Assembly (NCBI RefSeq): GCF_003315075.1
Contig: NZ_QNRJ01000003.1
Coordinates: 1-64,000, forward strand
Source of the DNA: Rossellomorea aquimaris
GTDB lineage: Bacteria > Bacillota > Bacilli > Bacillales > Bacillaceae_B
Length of the DNA stretch: 64,000 nucleotides
Direction of reading: 5' to 3'
The notes below the pieces were generated by a model, which saw only the letters and a list, made by a program, of their open reading frames with translations, was not told the DNA's origin and did no database searches. How positions within the stretch are numbered: the stretch's first letter is position 1; every line of letters begins with the position of its first letter. Below are positions 19,833 through 31,054 of the stretch, piece by piece. Position numbers and translations under genes: made by a program.

Positions 19833-20132
19833 ATGCAAATAAATAAATTAAGAGGCAAGGAGCTGGATCAGTTATTCAATGCTGTTCTATCTCTACAAGA
19901 TCTTGAAGAGTGTTATCGTTTCTTCGATGACCTTTGCACAATCAATGAAATTCAATCTCTTGCTCAGCGCCTTGAAGTGGCTCGTATGCTGCAGGATGGG
20001 AAAACCTATCATAAGATTGAAACCGAAACAGGTGCAAGCACCGCAACCATTTCCCGTGTGAAGCGTTGCTTAAACTACGGAAATGATGCCTATGAGCTGG
20101 TATTGGATCGTGTGCATCAGGAAGAAAAATAA
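19833..20132 (+). CDS. yerC: TrpR-like DNA-binding protein YerC
   Basis: This 99-aa protein belongs to the YerC/YecD family with a TrpR-like helix-turn-helix: INEIQSLAQRLEVARML followed by TYHKIETETGASTATISRVKR, the recognition helix. It is probably a transcription regulator; the effector is unknown. ATG 19833 has AAAAGGAG upstream. The ATG at 19812, next to the yerB stop, is in frame but would add seven unconserved residues. It is probably co-transcribed with yerB and followed by a terminator. Confidence 0.9.
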   Translation: MQINKLRGKELDQLFNAVLSLQDLEECYRFFDDLCTINEIQSLAQRLEVARMLQDGKTYHKIETETGASTATISRVKRCLNYGNDAYELVLDRVHQEEK

Positions 20133-20138
20133 TAGAAG

Positions 20139-20177
20139 GGACCGCTGTCGTCATGATGAGCGGTCTTTGTTTTTTTG
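20139..20177 (+). terminator. Intrinsic terminator after yerC
   Basis: GACCGCT (20140-20146) pairs with AGCGGTC (20159-20165), followed by TTTGTTTTTTT. Confidence 0.9.
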
Positions 20178-20199
20178 TGGGGGTAGATTTGTCTGGCGA

Positions 20200-20340
20200 G
20201 CCGCCTCCGCTTTTGGTGTCATCTAGCTCCGGCGGCTAGAGGCTCGAGGTCATAAGCTAAACCTGCCAAAAAGGCAAAGGGCGCCTTTCCGGCAGGTTCA
20301 TCTTATGCTTGTCGCCTCTGACCAAGCCGCCTCCGCTTTT
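20200..20340. repeat. Nested-hairpin intergenic element flanked by 15-bp direct repeats
   Basis: GCCGCCTCCGCTTTT occurs at 20200-20214 and 20326-20340. Between them the sequence folds into nested stems: GGCGGCT with AAGCCGCC-type outer arms, GAGGC/GCCTC, CATAAG..AACCTGCC with GGCAGGTT..CTTATG, and an inner AAAGGC/GCGCCTTT. It resembles a very common Bacillaceae intergenic repeat (from memory; not searched). A fragment of the next unit (GTGATGCGGCTCC) follows. Confidence 0.75.
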
Positions 20341-20410
20341 GTAGGTGATGCGGCTCCTTCCCACAAATGATATAATACGTGAGATGGATGTATGAATGGA
20401 GGAACAAAGC

Positions 20411-21097
20411 ATGTATGATGCCCAAAAGTGGAGCCATGTATTTAAACTAGATCCGAATAAGACAATCGATGATGGAGATTTAGAATCTGTATGTGAATCG
20501 GGAACAGACGCCATTATTGTAGGGGGAACGGACGGTGTAACCCTTGAAAAGGTTCTTGATTTGATGGCACGGGTGAGACGATATACTGTTCCTTGTATTC
20601 TGGAGGTATCTAATTTGGAGTCGATCACTCCGGGCTTCGATTTATATTTCATTCCGATGGTGATGAACAGTTCGAACATGAACTGGGTAACAGGATTGCA
20701 TCACCAGGCTGTAAAGGAATATGGGGAAATTATGAATTGGGATGAAATCCTTGTAGAAGGATATTGTATATTAAACAAAGACTGTAAGGCGGCACAGGTT
20801 ACAGAGGCCGATACAGATATTTCAAGTGAAGACGCGGCAGCATATGCCATGATGGCAGAAAGAATGTTCAACCTGCCAATCTTTTACCTGGAGTACAGTG
20901 GTACATATGGGGATGTTGAAACGGTGAAAGAGGTCAGAGATTCACTGGAAAACACAACATTATTCTATGGTGGCGGCATTAGAACTGTCCAGCAGGCGCA
21001 GGAAATGGCTGCAGTATCAGATGTTGTCGTAGTGGGAAACGCTGTCTATGACAATTTGAAAGAAGCGTTAAAGACGGTAAAAGCAGTTAAAGGGTAA
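20411..21097 (+). CDS. pcrB: Heptaprenylglyceryl phosphate synthase
   Basis: PcrB joins heptaprenyl diphosphate to glycerol-1-phosphate, an archaeal-type ether lipid step known in Bacillus. The TIM-barrel motifs [31 protein letters not shown] and LFYGGGIR (phosphate-binding) are all present. ATG 20411 with GGAGGAAC upstream gives the expected MYDAQKW start; the ATG at 20396 adds five residues lacking in the family. 228 aa. It stands before pcrA and ligA, as in B. subtilis. Confidence 0.94.
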   Translation: MYDAQKWSHVFKLDPNKTIDDGDLESVCESGTDAIIVGGTDGVTLEKVLDLMARVRRYTVPCILEVSNLESITPGFDLYFIPMVMNSSNMNWVTGLHHQAVKEYGEIMNWDEILVEGYCILNKDCKAAQVTEADTDISSEDAAAYAMMAERMFNLPIFYLEYSGTYGDVETVKEVRDSLENTTLFYGGGIRTVQQAQEMAAVSDVVVVGNAVYDNLKEALKTVKAVKG

Positions 21098-21109
21098 GGA
21101 TTGAACTGG

Positions 21110-21163
21110 AGGTCCGTCCCTAAATAGGATATAATAGAAATACAAATATAGAACGTACGTTCG
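21110..21163 (+). promoter_or_regulatory. pcrA control region: repeat copy, -10 box and LexA (SOS) box
   Basis: A dispersed repeat AGGTCCGTCCCT (21110-21121) is followed by TATAAT (21130-21135) and AGAACGTACGTTCG (21150-21163). The last fits the Bacillus LexA/DinR pattern GAAC-N4-GTTC exactly and lies just downstream of the -10. The nearest -35 (TTGAAC, 21101) is 23 bp away, with the repeat in the spacer. Confidence 0.7.
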
Positions 21164-21181
21164 TTATGGTGGTGTGAGAGT

Positions 21182-23407
21182 ATGCAATTTTTGACTGATC
21201 GATTGTTGAATGGAATGAATCCTGAGCAGGCAGAAGCTGTGAAGGCGACAGAAGGGCCGTTACTGATCATGGCAGGGGCAGGCTCCGGTAAGACAAGAGT
21301 ACTGACGCATCGAATTGCGTATCTGATGGTTGAAAAAGGGGTCAACCCTTATAATATTTTAGCGATTACCTTTACAAATAAAGCAGCTAGAGAGATGAAG
21401 GATCGTATTGAAAACATTCTGGGCGGGGCTTCCGATAACATTTGGATCTCAACCTTCCACAGCATGTGTGTGAGAATCCTTCGCCGTGATATTGATCGCA
21501 TCGGGATGAACCGTAATTTTACGATACTTGATTCTACCGATCAGCAGTCGGTGATCAAAGCGATTTTAAAAGAAAAGAATATTGATCCGAAAAAATTTGA
21601 TCCCCGTTCGCTTTTGGGATCCATCAGCTCTGCGAAGAATGAGCTGACGACTCCCGAAGAATTATCCAAACAGGTAGGAGGATATTACGATCAGGTGGTC
21701 TCTGATGTGTACACAGAATATCAGAAGCGTTTACGCAAGAATCAGGCGTTGGATTTCGATGATCTCATCATGACGACGATTCAACTGTTTCAGCGTGTAC
21801 CGGAAGTCCTGGAGTTCTATCAAAGGAAGTTCCAATACATCCATGTCGATGAGTATCAGGATACGAACAGAGCTCAATATATGCTCGTTAAACTGCTGGC
21901 TTCCCGCTTTCAGAACTTGTGTGTAGTCGGGGATTCCGATCAATCGATTTATCGCTGGCGTGGTGCGGACATTGCCAATATCCTTTCCTTTGAAAAGGAT
22001 TATCCAAGAGCAACCGTTATTTTCCTTGAACAAAACTATCGTTCAACGAAGAGAATCCTGCAGGCGGCAAATGAAGTGATCCAAAAGAACTCCAATCGTA
22101 AACCGAAGAATCTATGGACGGAAAATCATGACGGTGAAAAGATCTCGTATTTCAGAGCGGATACCGAGCAGACCGAAGCTCAATTTGTGACAGGTAAAAT
22201 CAAGGAAATGACGGAAAGCGGTAAGAGGAAGTATTCCGATTTCGCCATTCTTTATCGAACAAACGCCCAGTCCCGTGTGATGGAGGAAGTTCTTTTAAAA
22301 TCAAATATTGAATACTCCATCGTCGGCGGCATCAAGTTCTATGACCGTAAAGAGATCAAGGACATTTTGGCTTACCTGAGACTTATCTCGAATCCGGATG
22401 ATGACATCAGCCTTATGCGTGTCATTAACGTTCCGAAGCGTGGCGTAGGAGCAACCTCAATAGATAAAATTGCCCGTTATGCACAGGATCACGATATTTC
22501 CATGTTCAGTGCGTTGGAAGAAGCGGATTTTGTCGGCCTAAGTCCGAAAATCACGAAAGCCGTCATCGAATTCAAGGAAATGGTGAAAGGTTATACAAGC
22601 ATGCAGGAATATCTGTCTGTAACAGAACTTGTAGAAGAAATACTGGAGAAATCCGGTTACATCGATATGTTAAAAGCAGAAAAGTCGATCGAGTCTCAAA
22701 GCCGCTTGGAGAATTTGGACGAGTTCCTGTCTGTAACGAAAAGCTTCGAACAGTCCAACGATGACAAGAGTCTTGTCGCATTTTTAACGGATCTGGCATT
22801 AGTGGCGGATATCGATAAGCTTGATGAAGATGATCAGCCAAAAGACTCGGTTATTCTGATGACTCTTCATGCTGCAAAAGGTCTTGAGTTCCCTATCGTA
22901 TTCCTGATGGGAATGGAGGAAGGGGTCTTCCCACACAGTCGTTCCCTCATGGAAGAAGATGAGATGGAAGAAGAACGCCGCCTGGCTTATGTAGGGATCA
23001 CCCGTGCAGAAGAACAGCTCTATTTAACAAATGCACAAATGAGAACACTCTACGGGCAGACGAAGATGAACCCTGTGTCCCGGTTCATCCAGGAGATTCC
23101 AGCTGAACTATTGGATGACGTGATGGCAGAGAAGAAGAGTGCCTTCACACCTTTCGGGAAATCAGCGGCGAAAGCACCAACGCGTCCTGCCCCGCGTAAG
23201 CCCGTTTCACGACCGGTTCAAACGACTACAGGTGGAGAATCAGTTGCCTGGCAAGTAGGGGACAAAGCCCAGCATAAGAAATGGGGAACAGGTACGGTTG
23301 TCAGTGTGAAAGGATCCGGAGACAGTGTAGAGCTCGATATCGCGTTCCCAAGTCCAATGGGAATCAAGCGTCTTCTTGCCAAATTCGCACCAATAGAAAA
23401 AGCGTAA
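21182..23407 (+). CDS. pcrA: ATP-dependent DNA helicase PcrA
   Basis: PcrA is an essential 3'-5' SF1 helicase of the UvrD/Rep family that works in repair, plasmid replication and removal of transcription/replication conflicts. Walker A GAGSGKT has Lys37; motif II is [27 protein letters not shown] and [13 protein letters not shown] follow in order. The C-terminus has a Pro-rich linker ([14 protein letters not shown]) and a Tudor-like domain ([13 protein letters not shown]) known to bind RNA polymerase in this family. 741 aa. A LexA box upstream suggests SOS control. Confidence 0.97.
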   Translation: MQFLTDRLLNGMNPEQAEAVKATEGPLLIMAGAGSGKTRVLTHRIAYLMVEKGVNPYNILAITFTNKAAREMKDRIENILGGASDNIWISTFHSMCVRILRRDIDRIGMNRNFTILDSTDQQSVIKAILKEKNIDPKKFDPRSLLGSISSAKNELTTPEELSKQVGGYYDQVVSDVYTEYQKRLRKNQALDFDDLIMTTIQLFQRVPEVLEFYQRKFQYIHVDEYQDTNRAQYMLVKLLASRFQNLCVVGDSDQSIYRWRGADIANILSFEKDYPRATVIFLEQNYRSTKRILQAANEVIQKNSNRKPKNLWTENHDGEKISYFRADTEQTEAQFVTGKIKEMTESGKRKYSDFAILYRTNAQSRVMEEVLLKSNIEYSIVGGIKFYDRKEIKDILAYLRLISNPDDDISLMRVINVPKRGVGATSIDKIARYAQDHDISMFSALEEADFVGLSPKITKAVIEFKEMVKGYTSMQEYLSVTELVEEILEKSGYIDMLKAEKSIESQSRLENLDEFLSVTKSFEQSNDDKSLVAFLTDLALVADIDKLDEDDQPKDSVILMTLHAAKGLEFPIVFLMGMEEGVFPHSRSLMEEDEMEEERRLAYVGITRAEEQLYLTNAQMRTLYGQTKMNPVSRFIQEIPAELLDDVMAEKKSAFTPFGKSAAKAPTRPAPRKPVSRPVQTTTGGESVAWQVGDKAQHKKWGTGTVVSVKGSGDSVELDIAFPSPMGIKRLLAKFAPIEKA

Positions 23408-23418
23408 CAATCTAAAGT

Positions 23419-23439
23419 CGGGAGGGAAGTTCCCTCCCG
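23419..23439. other. Short perfect hairpin between pcrA and ligA
   Basis: CGGGAGGGAA and TTCCCTCCCG pair around a single G. No T-run follows, so it is more likely a processing or stability element than a terminator. pcrA and ligA probably stay in one transcript. Confidence 0.55.
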
Positions 23440-23468
23440 GCTTAACTCAATCATTCTGAACACTTTAG

Positions 23469-25493
<2,025 letters not shown>

Positions 25494-25508
25494 GAGGTGT
25501 AACGAGTA

Positions 25509-26660
25509 ATGAAAAAAGGGATTTCGGTCGCTCTCTCCGCACTATTGTTACTAGGGGGCTGTGCTCCGACATTTGAAAAGCAGGATCAGGTCGTTCAGGA
25601 AAATCAAGATAGCGAAGCAAAAAAAGCGATCATTCCAAGCTTCCAGATATCCAAGGAATACTATAAGACGATGCTTCCATATGAAACGAGTAAAACCCGT
25701 GGAGTCGTCGTCAATGATTTAGGATCAAGATATGATATTAATGAAATCGAAACGGGCTTATTGAGGGTAGCCCAAAATCGTTTCTCAACGGATGAATATT
25801 TTTTCAAAGAGGGACAATTCCTCACAAAGAAAACAGTTGATAGCTGGCTTCAACGAAAATATACAAGTGAACAGCTGAAAGAAAAAGGACTTCAAGAATC
25901 TGAGAATGTGGGGCTGAATCCCGTCCAGACGGAAGGTGAGAATGCACCGATCTACTTAGCCCATGTGATTGAACATAATTACTTGATGAAAAAAGAAGAC
26001 AACAAGGTTCATCTGGGTGGAGTAGCCATCGCTCTATCATTGAATTCGGTTCAGTACGAAACCAATCTCTCATCTGGAACAAGAACAGTAAAAAACATTA
26101 GCAATGAAGTCTTAAAGGAACAAGGAGCGAGAATTGCCGACGAAGTCCTCAATCGTCTTCGTCAGAAAAAAGAGCTTCAAAACGTTCCGATCATGATCTC
26201 ACTTTATAAACAGGCTCCAAAAGAACAGGTCGTCCCTGGTCACTTCTTCGCCTACACAACCGTTGAAGCAAACGAAAGCAGCATCCAAAACTGGGAAGGA
26301 ATTAATGAAGAATTCTACTTATTCCCTTCTCCGGAAGCCCAGGATAATCATCCAAACGATTACAAAGTATTTAACGAGCTGAAAACGGATATCGAAAAAT
26401 ACTTTCCTGTTTACACGGGTCTGACGGGACAAGCACTCTATCAGAACCAGAAACTGTCCAATATGAAATTCGAGGTAGCCCTGTCCTTCCAAGGAAAAGC
26501 AGAAACCATCGGATTTGCCCAGCATCTTTCCGACATGGTCAGCAAGCAGACGCCAGACACCTGGGACGTGGAACTCCTCGTGTCATCATCCTATGGACCG
26601 GAAGCCCTGATTGTGAAAAAGCCTGGCAGTAAAGAAACATATTTGCACATTTACGAATAG
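25509..26660 (+). CDS. camS: CamS-family lipoprotein (YerH)
   Basis: This 383-aa protein has a lipoprotein signal: MKKGISVALSALLLLGGC, with the lipobox Cys at 18. The body matches the CamS family, named for the staphylococcal precursor of the cAM373-type pheromone, which is released from the signal peptide. The function of the body is unknown. An AAGAGGTG site precedes the ATG. It follows ligA by 15 nt and ends at a terminator, so it closes the pcrB/pcrA-ligA-camS unit. Confidence 0.88.
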   Translation: MKKGISVALSALLLLGGCAPTFEKQDQVVQENQDSEAKKAIIPSFQISKEYYKTMLPYETSKTRGVVVNDLGSRYDINEIETGLLRVAQNRFSTDEYFFKEGQFLTKKTVDSWLQRKYTSEQLKEKGLQESENVGLNPVQTEGENAPIYLAHVIEHNYLMKKEDNKVHLGGVAIALSLNSVQYETNLSSGTRTVKNISNEVLKEQGARIADEVLNRLRQKKELQNVPIMISLYKQAPKEQVVPGHFFAYTTVEANESSIQNWEGINEEFYLFPSPEAQDNHPNDYKVFNELKTDIEKYFPVYTGLTGQALYQNQKLSNMKFEVALSFQGKAETIGFAQHLSDMVSKQTPDTWDVELLVSSSYGPEALIVKKPGSKETYLHIYE

Positions 26661-26670
26661 AAGAGAAGAG

Positions 26671-26702
26671 GGACTAATCTTATGGGTTAGTTCTTTTTTT
26701 TT
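26671..26702 (+). terminator. Intrinsic terminator after camS
   Basis: GGACTAATC pairs with GGTTAGTTC (G-T pairs allowed), followed by a run of Ts. Confidence 0.8.
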
Positions 26703-26807
26703 TGGAGGATAGGACTGTAGAGATGTCCAAAAAATGAAACCAAATGTCACGGATATCCGTAATCCATATATAGATTAAAAACAAAAACAAGGAAAGGTGG
26801 AAGACTG

Positions 26808-26921
26808 ATGGAAATCATCGCACTTGTTATAGCTGGAGGGGCTTTCTCGATCGTCATGATCCTTCTTGAACAAAACAAAAAATTAGAAAAGAGAGTGAAG
26901 GAATTAGAGAACAAAGTGTAA
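26808..26921 (+). CDS. 37-aa predicted membrane/coiled-coil small protein
   Basis: ATG 26808 follows GGAAAGGTGG. The product MEIIALVIAGGAFSIVMILL starts with one hydrophobic helix (residues 2-20) and continues as a charged heptad-like helix (NKKLEKRVKELENKV). The layout suggests a membrane-anchored small coiled coil. I recognise no family. A weak terminator-like hairpin follows (26926-26956). It stands alone between camS and opuE. Confidence 0.6.
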   Translation: MEIIALVIAGGAFSIVMILLEQNKKLEKRVKELENKV

Positions 26922-26956
26922 TCGGTAAAAAGCTTGGGGTATCTCAGGCTTTTTTA

Positions 26957-27483
26957 TTTGGCTTTTACAGAGGAATGACATAAACTGTATACCCGTTTCA
27001 AGGACCCATCCAGAAAATTTTCTATTCCCCCAGTTCTCTTCATGTATATGAATGTATCATTTGTTGCAAAATAATGAGGCTAACGTTAGTGAAAACCAGT
27101 AAATGAAACAGATTTGTGAACAAAAAGTAACTTAATTTTATAAATTTTTATGAATAGATATAGCTAAAAAAGCGCTTTCATAAAAATATATGCAATTTAT
27201 ATGAATAATTATTCATATAGGTAAATGTATTTAGAATATTCTGTCTGTTAACGTTATGAATGTATGTTAGTATTAATAACGTTGTGAACTTGTTACGGAA
27301 CGTCGCTTCGCAGAATAAACTTTTTCAAACATTATTGAGTGAATAAGTTTACAACCCGTATGCATGGGGTAAAGAACTGTTGGATTTACAATTTGAGATG
27401 TCTTTTAGCATGGGTCGAAAGTTAGATTAAGCACCTAACGAAAAGCAATACAAATTTATTGAAAGGAGAATGCTAACTACACA
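26957..27483 (+). other. 527-bp AT-rich gene-free region upstream of opuE
   Basis: No coding sequence seen. It holds a perfect 12-bp palindrome AGAAAATTTTCT (27011-27022), very AT-rich stretches, and a SigB-like promoter near its end. The long leader suits a gene with several promoters. Confidence 0.6.
27347..27372 (+). promoter_or_regulatory. SigB-like promoter of opuE
   Basis: GTTTAC (27347-27352), 14-bp spacer, GGGTAA (27367-27372), close to the SigB pattern GTTTAA/GGGTAT. B. subtilis opuE is known to have a SigB promoter for osmotic stress. About 110 bp before the start codon. Confidence 0.6.
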
Positions 27484-28992
27484 ATGGATATAGCTACTTT
27501 AGTCACCTTTATCGTATATTTAGTTGGAATGCTCGCAATCGGTATTATTTCTTACAAATTAACAAGTAATTTATCGGATTACGTTCTTGGAGGACGTAGT
27601 TTAGGACCGGGGGTAGCAGCGTTAAGTGCTGGTGCTTCAGATATGAGTTCATGGTTATTACTGGGACTTCCTGGCCTTGCTTATGCAATTGGTTTAGGTT
27701 CGATCTGGTTAAGTATTGGGTTAGTAATTGGTGCTTATTTAAACTGGAGATTCGTCGCTTCAAGACTACGTGCTTACACGGAGGTTGCAAACGATTCTAT
27801 CACGGTTCCGGACTTCTTTGAAAATCGTTTTAGAGATGGTTCCCGTCTCCTTCGTGTCATTTCAGCAGTTATCATTTTGGTATTCTTTACCTTCTACACA
27901 TCTTCAGGTCTTGTAGGCGGAGCGTTATTATTCCAGGAAACGTTTGGGATGTCTTACAATCAATCACTTTGGATTGGTGCCACTGTAATCATCTCTTACA
28001 CATTCCTTGGAGGATTCTTAGCAGTAAGTTGGACTGACTTCGTACAAGGTATTCTCATGTTCCTTGCGCTAATCATTACACCAATCGTTGCTATTACAGA
28101 GCTGGGTGGATGGAATGCTACAGTTGATGCTGTTCGTTCTGTTGACGCGGCAAATCTTGATACAATGAACACGATGACGGGTATTGGAGTCGTTTCACTC
28201 CTTGCTTGGGGACTTGGTTACTTCGGTCAGCCGCATATCATCACCCGCTTTATGGCACTTAAATCCACCAAAGATGTACCAAAGGCACGCTGGATTGGTA
28301 TGAGCTGGATGACATTATCAATGATTGGTGCTGTACTGGTTGGTTTCTCCGGTATCGCCTATTTCGCTGATATGCCGTTGATCACAGGTGATGTTGATAA
28401 TTCTGAGAAAGTATTTATCTTCTTCACAGACGTCTTATTCAACCCATGGGTATCCGGAATTCTGTTAGCAGCGATTCTATCTGCTATCATGAGTACAATC
28501 GATTCCCAATTACTCGTTTCATCCAGTGCATTAGCGGAGGATTTCTATAAAGCGATCATCCGTAAGAATGCTTCTGACAACGAACTTGTATGGGTAGGTC
28601 GTATCGGAGTGCTGCTAATCGCATTCATTGCGATCATGCTTGCTATTCAAGGGAACCCTGCGAATGGCGGAGGTACGAAGATTCTCGATCTGGTAAGTTA
28701 CGCATGGGGTGGATTCGGTGCCGCATTCGGACCGATCGTCCTGTTGTCTCTATACTGGAAAGGTATGACACGAAACGGTGCATTGGCTGGTATGATCACT
28801 GGTGCTGTAACAGTTGTCGTTTGGAAACAGCTGACTGTAGCTGGAGTTATTCCATTCGAACTGTATGAAATTGTTCCAGGATTCTTCCTTGCTATGCTGG
28901 CAATCGTGATCTTCAGTAAGGTTGGACCACAACCAAGTGCTGAAATCCAAGCTGAATTCGACGAAGCTGTTGCCAAAGACATCGTAAAATAA
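27484..28992 (+). CDS. opuE: Sodium/proline symporter (OpuE/PutP)
   Basis: This is a 502-aa member of the sodium:solute symporter family with about 13 membrane helices. The proline-type motifs DYVLGGRSLGP, SAGASDMSSWLLLGLPG and the sodium-site region STIDSQLLVSSSALAEDFYK are seen. It takes up proline as nutrient or osmoprotectant. The location between camS and (after an insertion) gatC is that of B. subtilis opuE, hence the symbol; PutP cannot be excluded. The start has a GAAAGGAG site. A repeat-made terminator follows. Confidence 0.9.
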   Translation: MDIATLVTFIVYLVGMLAIGIISYKLTSNLSDYVLGGRSLGPGVAALSAGASDMSSWLLLGLPGLAYAIGLGSIWLSIGLVIGAYLNWRFVASRLRAYTEVANDSITVPDFFENRFRDGSRLLRVISAVIILVFFTFYTSSGLVGGALLFQETFGMSYNQSLWIGATVIISYTFLGGFLAVSWTDFVQGILMFLALIITPIVAITELGGWNATVDAVRSVDAANLDTMNTMTGIGVVSLLAWGLGYFGQPHIITRFMALKSTKDVPKARWIGMSWMTLSMIGAVLVGFSGIAYFADMPLITGDVDNSEKVFIFFTDVLFNPWVSGILLAAILSAIMSTIDSQLLVSSSALAEDFYKAIIRKNASDNELVWVGRIGVLLIAFIAIMLAIQGNPANGGGTKILDLVSYAWGGFGAAFGPIVLLSLYWKGMTRNGALAGMITGAVTVVVWKQLTVAGVIPFELYEIVPGFFLAMLAIVIFSKVGPQPSAEIQAEFDEAVAKDIVK

Positions 28993-29003
28993 TTTCAATA
29001 TCG

Positions 29004-29059
29004 AAAAGAGGTCCGTCCCTCGTCACTTCACAGTGGCTGAGGGACGGACCTCTTTTTTT
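29004..29059 (+). terminator. Terminator made of an inverted pair of the dispersed repeat
   Basis: AAAAGAGGTCCGTCCCTC (29004-29021) pairs with GAGGGACGGACCTCTTTT (29039-29056), with extra Ts following. Both arms are copies of the dispersed repeat. A good bidirectional terminator after opuE. Confidence 0.88.
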
Positions 29060-29138
29060 GTTATGTTTTCTTTTTTACATTAGAAGAGATTTGTGATATA
29101 TGTCCTTCTTGATAGTGTTGCGAAATTTGTCGAAAGAA

Positions 29139-29153
29139 AATTTTCAGAAAGTT
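29139..29153 (+). promoter_or_regulatory. Candidate CodY box upstream of aceB
   Basis: AATTTTCAGAAAGTT matches the CodY consensus AATTTTCWGAAAATT at 14 of 15 positions. It ends 1 bp before the -35-like TTCCAA (29155). Confidence 0.6.
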
Positions 29154-29173
29154 GTTCCAAATTTAAATAGTCT

Positions 29174-29213
29174 GTTATATAATACAAACATGATAAATAA
29201 TCTGTATTATAAC
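29174..29213 (+). promoter_or_regulatory. Inverted repeat over the aceB promoter, candidate operator
   Basis: GTTATATAATACA (29174-29186) and TGTATTATAAC (29203-29213) are near-perfect inverted arms separated by 16 bp. The left arm contains the -10 TATAAT (29178-29183). Likely a repressor site. Confidence 0.55.
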
Positions 29214-29255
29214 AATAAAGATTTGTTTAATACTGCTAAGGAGTGATGGTGTTCA

Positions 29256-30848
29256 ATGTCTACTAAAATGGTTGGTATCAAGGTAACTGGGGAACTTCAA
29301 CCAGGCTTTGATGAAATTTTATCCCAGAAAGCATTGCAGTTTTTAGAACAACTGGAGCGCCGATTCGGAGCAAAGCGGAAAGAGCTGTTACACAACAGAG
29401 AGAAACAGCAGGAAAGGATCAATGGAGGAGAGCTTCCTCGCTTCTTGCCTGAAACAGAATCGATTCGACAAAGTGAATGGAAAGTGAGTCCGATTCCTCA
29501 AGCTTTACAAGATAGAAGGGTGGAGATCACTGGACCTGTTGACCGTAAAATGGTCATCAACGCATTGAACTCTGGTGCAAAATGTTTTATGGCATGTTTT
29601 GAAGATGCCACTTCACCTACATGGACGAACCTCATAGAAGGACAAATCAACCTCAGAGATGCAGTACATCAAACAATAGACTTCACGAATCCGAATGGGA
29701 AGCGTTATGAATTAAAAGAAGAACATGCCGTATTAATTGTTCGGCCCAGAGGCTTACATCTGGAAGAGAAACATATCGAACTGGATGGGAAATCAATATC
29801 AGCAAGCCTTGTCGACTTTGGTTTATTCTTTTTTCATAATGCAACTCATTTAACCTCAACGAACAAAGGTCCTTATTTTTACTTACCTAAATTAGAAAGT
29901 CACCTGGAAGCGCGCTTCTGGAATGATGTGTTTATATTTGCACAGGAATATATCGGAATTCCTCAAGAGACGATCAAAGCAACAGTCCTGATAGAAACCA
30001 TCACAGCGGCATTTGAAATGGATGAAATCCTTTATGAACTAAAGGAGCATTCAGCAGGATTGAACTGTGGAAGATGGGATTATATTTTCAGCTATATTAA
30101 AAAACTCCGGGAGCAAGAGGATGTGATCCTACCTGACCGTTCAACGGTTTCGATGACAGCACCCTTTATGAGATCGTATTCCTTGCTCACGATAAAGACC
30201 TGTCACAGAAGGGGAGCTCCTGCAATCGGAGGAATGGCGGCGCAGATCCCTGTTAAAAACGATCCTGTTAAAAACGAAGAAGCATTTAACAAGGTGAGAG
30301 CAGATAAAGAAAGAGAAGCGCGGGATGGTCATGATGGCACATGGGTAGCTCATCCTGGTCTCGTACCTGTTGCCATGGACGTTTTCAATCAGGAAATGAA
30401 AAATGATAATCAAATTGCAGAGAAAACATTAGATGATCTAAGCGTGTCAGAGCAGGAGCTTCTTGAAGTTCCTCAAGGGACGATAACAGAAGAAGGTGTC
30501 CGCTTAAATATTAACGTCGGAATTCAATATATATCTTCCTGGCTGAGCGGCCAAGGAGCAGCACCGATCCACAACTTAATGGAAGACGTGGCAACGGCTG
30601 AAATTTCCCGGGCTCAGCTATGGCAATGGATCCGTCATCCCAAAGGAGTTCTTGACGACGGCCGGAACATCACCATCGATCTCTATGAACAACTAAAGCA
30701 AGAAGAACTAACCAAACTCAAAAGCCAAATGGGAGAACAACTGTACAAAGAGCGCCGGTTCTCAGAAGCCGTCCAACTATTCGACCAACTCATCCAGAAC
30801 GACCAATTCACAGACTTCCTCACCATCCCTGGCTACCGAATCCTTTAG
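29256..30848 (+). CDS. aceB: Malate synthase A
   Basis: AceB condenses glyoxylate with acetyl-CoA to malate, the second step of the glyoxylate shunt. The 530-aa protein shows NALNSGAKCFMACFEDATSP, the LIVRPRGLHLEE region, IETITAAFEMDEIL with catalytic acidic residues, the LNCGRWDYIFS segment, and RDGHDGTWVAHPGLVP. This is the bacterial A form. A GGAGTGATGG site precedes ATG 29256. It forms an operon or a pair with aceA 206 bp downstream. Confidence 0.96.
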   Translation: MSTKMVGIKVTGELQPGFDEILSQKALQFLEQLERRFGAKRKELLHNREKQQERINGGELPRFLPETESIRQSEWKVSPIPQALQDRRVEITGPVDRKMVINALNSGAKCFMACFEDATSPTWTNLIEGQINLRDAVHQTIDFTNPNGKRYELKEEHAVLIVRPRGLHLEEKHIELDGKSISASLVDFGLFFFHNATHLTSTNKGPYFYLPKLESHLEARFWNDVFIFAQEYIGIPQETIKATVLIETITAAFEMDEILYELKEHSAGLNCGRWDYIFSYIKKLREQEDVILPDRSTVSMTAPFMRSYSLLTIKTCHRRGAPAIGGMAAQIPVKNDPVKNEEAFNKVRADKEREARDGHDGTWVAHPGLVPVAMDVFNQEMKNDNQIAEKTLDDLSVSEQELLEVPQGTITEEGVRLNINVGIQYISSWLSGQGAAPIHNLMEDVATAEISRAQLWQWIRHPKGVLDDGRNITIDLYEQLKQEELTKLKSQMGEQLYKERRFSEAVQLFDQLIQNDQFTDFLTIPGYRIL

Positions 30849-30950
30849 AGGGACGGACCTGCAAAAAGCATCAACAAAGCAAAATAGGTTGAAGACACAA
30901 GCTTAAACACTTTAACGAATTACCGCTGCAGTGATTGGAGGGACGGACCT
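30848..30950 (+). repeat. Two direct copies of the dispersed repeat between aceB and aceA
   Basis: GAGGGACGGACCT at 30848-30860 (its first G is the last base of the aceB stop) and at 30938-30950, both plus strand. Confidence 0.85.
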
Positions 30951-31054
30951 CACAAACTAACTGCACGTCGGATAAATAGAAATTCACCAAAGAAATTCGC
31001 TTGATTCTTATAGAAATTCAAAACCAATAAACAAACAAAAGGGAGAGATTATCA

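Noticed and set aside
23419-23439. Terminator between pcrA and ligA
   Set aside because: Good stem but no T-run, so listed only as a hairpin.
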